Part shown: piece after piece, positions 60,707 through 64,000 of the stretch
Layout of the letters: each line of letters opens with the position of its first letter
Numbering within the stretch: the stretch's first letter is position 1
Origin: JAXMBX01 sp046349635
GTDB taxonomy: Bacteria > Planctomycetota > Planctomycetia > Planctomycetales > Planctomycetaceae
Length of the DNA: 64,000 nucleotides
Direction of reading: 5' to 3'
Assembly (NCBI GenBank): GCA_046349635.1
Contig: JAXMBX010000021.1
Coordinates: 1-64,000 of the forward strand
The notes under the pieces: generated by a model
What the model was told of the DNA's origin: nothing
Seen by the model: only the letters and a program-made list of their open reading frames with translations
Database searches by the model: none
Made by a program: the position numbers and the translations under genes

Positions 60707-63538
60707 TCAGTTCTGGACTTCTTCCGTTTCTCCATTCTCCCCGATTCGTCGAGGGGCGTCCACTTTGCACTTGAAATTCATCACTCGCCGCCCCGGAGTC
60801 TGTTCCACTTTCAACAGCAATTCTTTTCCCACCAGCCGTGCCGCCACGTCTTTGGACAGGAAATAAATCTTCGTATCCTCGCTTTTCCCGAGCTTGACAA
60901 CTTCCTGCATCTGCCGTTTCTCACCCGGAACAATCAGGATGCACTTGAATGACATCACCTCGCTGGTGTTGTTGACGATCACCTGCTTGATCTCCAGGTT
61001 TCCGTTGGGGAGATATCGCTGCGTAGCGACCATCCGCACGTCTCCCAGGCCGATCTCATACGGAATCACCATGTTGAAGTGATATTGGCGGTCGGATACG
61101 AAATCGAATTCGAGCCGGCTCTCCACTTTCCCCAGGCAACCCTGCGGTGGGAATGTGATCGACATCGGCAGTTTGAACTTTTCCCCCACCCCCAACTGCA
61201 GCGGCCATTCGCGTGGTTCGACTTTCCAGTCCCGGGGCATATGCAACCGCACCACTCCGCTCACCCCCTGGCCGAACGTATTCAACCCCAGGATCGCTTC
61301 GCTGTGGGAACCGTATTCGCTGCTGATCTTTCCCTTCTCAAACTTCACCGCCGTCTGCCAGCGCAGAATCGGCTCGGAACATTTCAGCAGGAACACCGGC
61401 GTCCCACTCACGTGAAATTTCTGTTCGTGAGTTTTCAGATCCTTTTCCGGAGTACGGATATTGCCCCACAGATCCAGGATCTGCACGCTGTCTCCCAGGA
61501 ATGCCCGCTCTTCCACCGGTTTCGCAGTGACGCTCTGGTCTTCTCTCCACACGACCAGCATCATTTCCCCGTCCTTCTCGAACGCGACGTTCATGCTTCC
61601 ATTTCGGAAGTTCATCCGTCGTGCGTATTTCGCCCCGGTCAGTGTCTGGGTCAGGACACGCCACGGCACGAACAGATCCGAGGGCGTCCCGTCCGGGTTC
61701 AGAATGCCGTAGGTCTTGTCCGTCGGATCGTCGAGAATGATCCCTCTCGATTGCGACAACTTCGCCGTCACCACCTGCTTCGCCAGGCTCGCCACCCGTT
61801 CCTCGCGGGAAATTTCCTTTCCGGGCGGCAACTCGATGCTGGCAAAACCTATCGCTTTGCCCGCTCGAACCGCGTTCAGCATGTTCAGGATCGCCTTGTG
61901 AGAATAGCCTTCCGGGTCACCCACCGACAGGAACTGATGCGATCCGAAATCTTCCGTGGAATTCCTGGCATTGGCCGGCCAATGGACCCCCAGCAGCACG
62001 TCCCGTCCGATCCGGTCGAATTCCCCTTTGATCTGCGTCAGCGTCTTTCCAATGTTGACCATCCCCACGAAGCTTTTGTCCTTGTCGTCCCCCAACTGCC
62101 AATACCGGATCATGAACGAAAACCGTGCCAACACCGGTTCCAGCGTCGGATACCATTCATTCACCGGCAACTGAAACAGTCCGCTGATCCCTGACGAGTC
62201 ATCCACCAGGCGCCGCAGTCGCAGCGGAGGATCGTTCAACAGGCCGATCGTTGTGATGCGACGTTTCTCCAACTCCGCGATCTGGCTCGCCAGCTCTGCC
62301 CCCGGCAATTCCTGGTCTTGGTGCGACTTCCCATGGACCGGCGCCTTCCGCTCCAGCGATGACCACAACGGGATCTTCATCCATCCCAGTCCCGCCTCGG
62401 AAGCCAGTTCCGCAAATTGTTGCGGAGCCATTTCCGGCAACCCCTTCGGGAAACTCCAGCCGAACTCCTTCGTCCCCAAAGCGGAGGGCTTGTCGAGAAT
62501 CGCGAATGCCGTCTTCGCCAGCAACACGCTCCGCTCGTTCTGTTTCAGTCGTGCTTCTGCCGAATAGGTACCCAGCCGCTTATTCGCCAGGATCTTGGCG
62601 ACGTCCGGGTCTTCCATCAGTTTCCAGACGTATGGTTCCCGCCGCGATGATTCCGTCCCCTTCGTGTTCTTGTCGGTGTCGATGTCCCATTCGTGGATCT
62701 TGACCACGTCTCCAAAGTTGTCCCGCAACTCCACCACCAGCTTCTGCACCACCTTGGCAGCCGCCTGGTCTCCCTCCGGCTTTGTTGCGATCGCATCCAC
62801 TCCCTGGACGTCGGTCTCGATCCTCATCCCCTTGTCACCCTGCATGAACACGTGGCAATCGCTGTTCGTGCGGATCGACAAGCGCGGCGCCTGGCCCAGC
62901 CAGATGTCGTCGAACCATACCATTCCCCGGACGTCCAGCCGGTCTCCCGTCACGATGTGGCAACCCACGAGAATGTATTTCACTTCGGGGTCGGGGTTCA
63001 GCGGCCCTAGTTCGACCTCTGTCCAATCTTCCGTTTTCGAGACCGGCGTCGTCATCCACCGCCGAATCCGCTGCCGATGCACATTCAGAAACGAGACCGA
63101 GATTTGGGCCGCGTTATATTGCATCCCTTCCGTCTTGATGCGCCCTCTCAGAAAGTAGGAATGCTCGGTATCGACACCTTCCGGCTTGGAGTAATACACC
63201 GCCCGTGCCCCGTTCAAGTCGAACCGCAGGCTGCTCGGACTCTGAAAACCCACCCCCCGATCGATCACCGCCTTCACATACTTCGGGAAATCCACCCCTT
63301 CGCGGCGACTCCAGTCGTCCGGCTGCTGGTCGAAATCCAGGTCGTCCTCTTTCTCGAACGTGTATCGCTTTACCTGGACCGCAATGTCGTACTTCTGCGG
63401 CAACTCGCCCGCGGGAGACGCCCCCAGGAATGTTCCCAGCAAGTGGATCAGGCAAAACATTCCCATTATGATGGATCCACCGAGTGGAAATAGGACACCA
63501 CGAGGAAACACGACGCCACGACGTAGATAAAACGACAT
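60707..63538 (-). CDS. Large secreted protein of unknown function
   Basis: The product of 943 residues starts MSFYLRRGVVFPRGVLFPLG at ATG 63538, with a hydrophobic export segment (GGSIIMGMFCLIHLLGTFLG). A jelly-roll-like domain follows (FDLNGARAVYYSKPEGVDTE, WTEVELGPLNPDPEVKYILV, VRGMVWFDDIWLGQAPRLSI). The middle part looks like a TIM barrel of glycosidase type (EFGWSFPKGLPEMAPQQFAE, RDVLLGVHWPANARN, GKAIGFASIELPPGKEISRE), and beta domains end it. I cannot identify catalytic residues, so a glycoside-hydrolase role is a guess. It leads an operon with Nif3-like and DUF983 genes and is divergent from another isomerase-like gene. Confidence 0.82.
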   Translation of the reverse strand: MSFYLRRGVVFPRGVLFPLGGSIIMGMFCLIHLLGTFLGASPAGELPQKYDIAVQVKRYTFEKEDDLDFDQQPDDWSRREGVDFPKYVKAVIDRGVGFQSPSSLRFDLNGARAVYYSKPEGVDTEHSYFLRGRIKTEGMQYNAAQISVSFLNVHRQRIRRWMTTPVSKTEDWTEVELGPLNPDPEVKYILVGCHIVTGDRLDVRGMVWFDDIWLGQAPRLSIRTNSDCHVFMQGDKGMRIETDVQGVDAIATKPEGDQAAAKVVQKLVVELRDNFGDVVKIHEWDIDTDKNTKGTESSRREPYVWKLMEDPDVAKILANKRLGTYSAEARLKQNERSVLLAKTAFAILDKPSALGTKEFGWSFPKGLPEMAPQQFAELASEAGLGWMKIPLWSSLERKAPVHGKSHQDQELPGAELASQIAELEKRRITTIGLLNDPPLRLRRLVDDSSGISGLFQLPVNEWYPTLEPVLARFSFMIRYWQLGDDKDKSFVGMVNIGKTLTQIKGEFDRIGRDVLLGVHWPANARNSTEDFGSHQFLSVGDPEGYSHKAILNMLNAVRAGKAIGFASIELPPGKEISREERVASLAKQVVTAKLSQSRGIILDDPTDKTYGILNPDGTPSDLFVPWRVLTQTLTGAKYARRMNFRNGSMNVAFEKDGEMMLVVWREDQSVTAKPVEERAFLGDSVQILDLWGNIRTPEKDLKTHEQKFHVSGTPVFLLKCSEPILRWQTAVKFEKGKISSEYGSHSEAILGLNTFGQGVSGVVRLHMPRDWKVEPREWPLQLGVGEKFKLPMSITFPPQGCLGKVESRLEFDFVSDRQYHFNMVIPYEIGLGDVRMVATQRYLPNGNLEIKQVIVNNTSEVMSFKCILIVPGEKRQMQEVVKLGKSEDTKIYFLSKDVAARLVGKELLLKVEQTPGRRVMNFKCKVDAPRRIGENGETEEVQN

Positions 63539-63626
63539 GTCTTCATCATCGTCCGGGTATTCGCCTGTAAACCCCTGGCGCCGACCGGGCAACGATGATG
63601 ACGGTTATGACTACCAGGAAAAACCC

Positions 63627-63641
63627 CCGGAAAATTTCCGG
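63627..63641. promoter_or_regulatory. 15-bp palindrome in the divergent region
   Basis: CCGGAAAATTTCCGG has perfect 7-bp arms around a central A. It lies between the large secreted-protein gene (start 63538, minus) and the isomerase-like gene (start 63702, plus). The symmetry suits a repressor operator controlling both genes. Confidence 0.4.
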
Positions 63642-63701
63642 ATCTGACGAATATTTTGAGTCCTTCCCGCTCACTCCCGGGGAAAGGATTCTGGAGAATT
63701 C

Positions 63702-64000
63702 ATGCAACCGTTGAAGTTTGCCGTCGCCACTGCGGGCTTTCAGCAACCCCTCAGAACTGCTCTGAAATCCGCCGCTTCCACCCATGCGGCAGGGATCGTC
63801 TTCGATGCCCGCTACGAACTCACTCCCCAGGAGCTTTCCGAATCCGGCCGCAGGCAACTTCTCCATTTCCTCCAGGAATTGGGGCTGACCACCGCCGCTG
63901 TCCACTTTCCACTCAGGCGACCCCTCCACGATCTACCCGAACTCGATCGCCGCCTCGCCGCCATCAAAGACACGATGGCGTTCACTTTCCAGATGAAAGC
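63702..64000 (+). CDS. Sugar phosphate isomerase/epimerase-like protein, 3' end outside window
   Basis: ATG 63702 has GGAG 6 nt upstream. The 99 visible residues read MQPLKFAVATAGFQQPLRTA, then THAAGIVFDARYELTPQELS, LHFLQELGLTTAAVHFPLRR and LPELDRRLAAIKDTMAFTFQ. This fits the first strands of a xylose-isomerase-like TIM barrel (AP endonuclease family 2 superfamily), without a signal peptide. The gene runs off the right edge. It is divergent from the large secreted-protein gene. Confidence 0.75.
   Translation, partial: MQPLKFAVATAGFQQPLRTALKSAASTHAAGIVFDARYELTPQELSESGRRQLLHFLQELGLTTAAVHFPLRRPLHDLPELDRRLAAIKDTMAFTFQMK

Noticed and set aside
1..64000. CRISPR array, prophage, integron or transposon
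   Set aside because: No regularly spaced short repeats, transposase, integrase, capsid or tail genes were found on either strand.

Overview
The window is about 60% GC and almost certainly comes from a planctomycete (Planctomycetota). It carries three DUF1501 genes with twin-arginine signals, a formylglycine-type sulfatase, a secreted protein with a CX4CH haem-like site, a squalene-pathway HpnE, a Calx-beta surface protein with an N-terminal LExRxL-type motif, a MoxR-like ATPase/VWA pair, and many large secreted proteins of unknown function. No transposase, integrase, phage gene, CRISPR array, rRNA or tRNA was found, so this reads as chromosomal backbone with accessory secreted proteins.

Layout. 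1-5.9 kb: a partial Lys/Ala/Glu-rich lipoprotein, endonuclease IV (nfo), a short DUF1501 protein and a GNAT acetyltransferase (all minus), then a membrane-anchored coiled-coil protein on plus that starts at a TTG behind a perfect GGAGG. 6.1-9.6 kb: an acyl-CoA carboxylase beta subunit and two overlapping genes of unknown function. 9.7-12.7 kb: a minus operon of DUF1501 (frameshifted), a TolB-like beta-propeller protein and a YggS-type PLP protein. 12.9-15.3 kb: bioB followed by a LarA-like protein. 15.4-18.2 kb: small unknowns, including an Sm-like protein, behind a VWA protein. 18.4-23.4 kb: a secreted CX4CH protein and a glycoside hydrolase-sulfatase operon. 23.6-26.7 kb: glpK-glpD. 26.7-32.0 kb: purQ, a zinc-ribbon metallopeptidase, and the VWA/AAA+ pair, in which the VWA gene is broken by three indels. 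32.2-38.3 kb: mfd, a parvulin-type lipoprotein and chrA. 38.5-43.7 kb: an exported protein-isoaspartate methyltransferase with an extra C-terminal domain, a two-domain oxidoreductase and a Calx-beta surface protein. 43.8-47.5 kb: two tandem dynamin-like GTPases. 47.6-50.0 kb: a DNA glycosylase, a small cysteine protein and hpnE (frameshifted). 50.1-51.9 kb: comF and hemC. 51.9-64 kb: mostly secreted proteins of unknown role, a DUF1501 protein, two sugar-phosphate-isomerase-like TIM barrels, a Nif3-like and a DUF983 protein.

Two themes stand out. First, three genes are disrupted by five single-base indels, four of them in short homopolymers. Flanking frames keep clear family similarity, so these are either very young pseudogenes or assembly errors. 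Second, the best candidates for unusual biology are the tandem dynamin-like GTPase pair, the exported PIMT fusion, the degenerate MDR-Gfo/Idh fusion, the Sm-like/VWA operon with a double-hairpin upstream region, and the direct repeats that follow two consecutive genes. I did not find an obviously complete, new multi-gene system. The GTPase pair comes closest.
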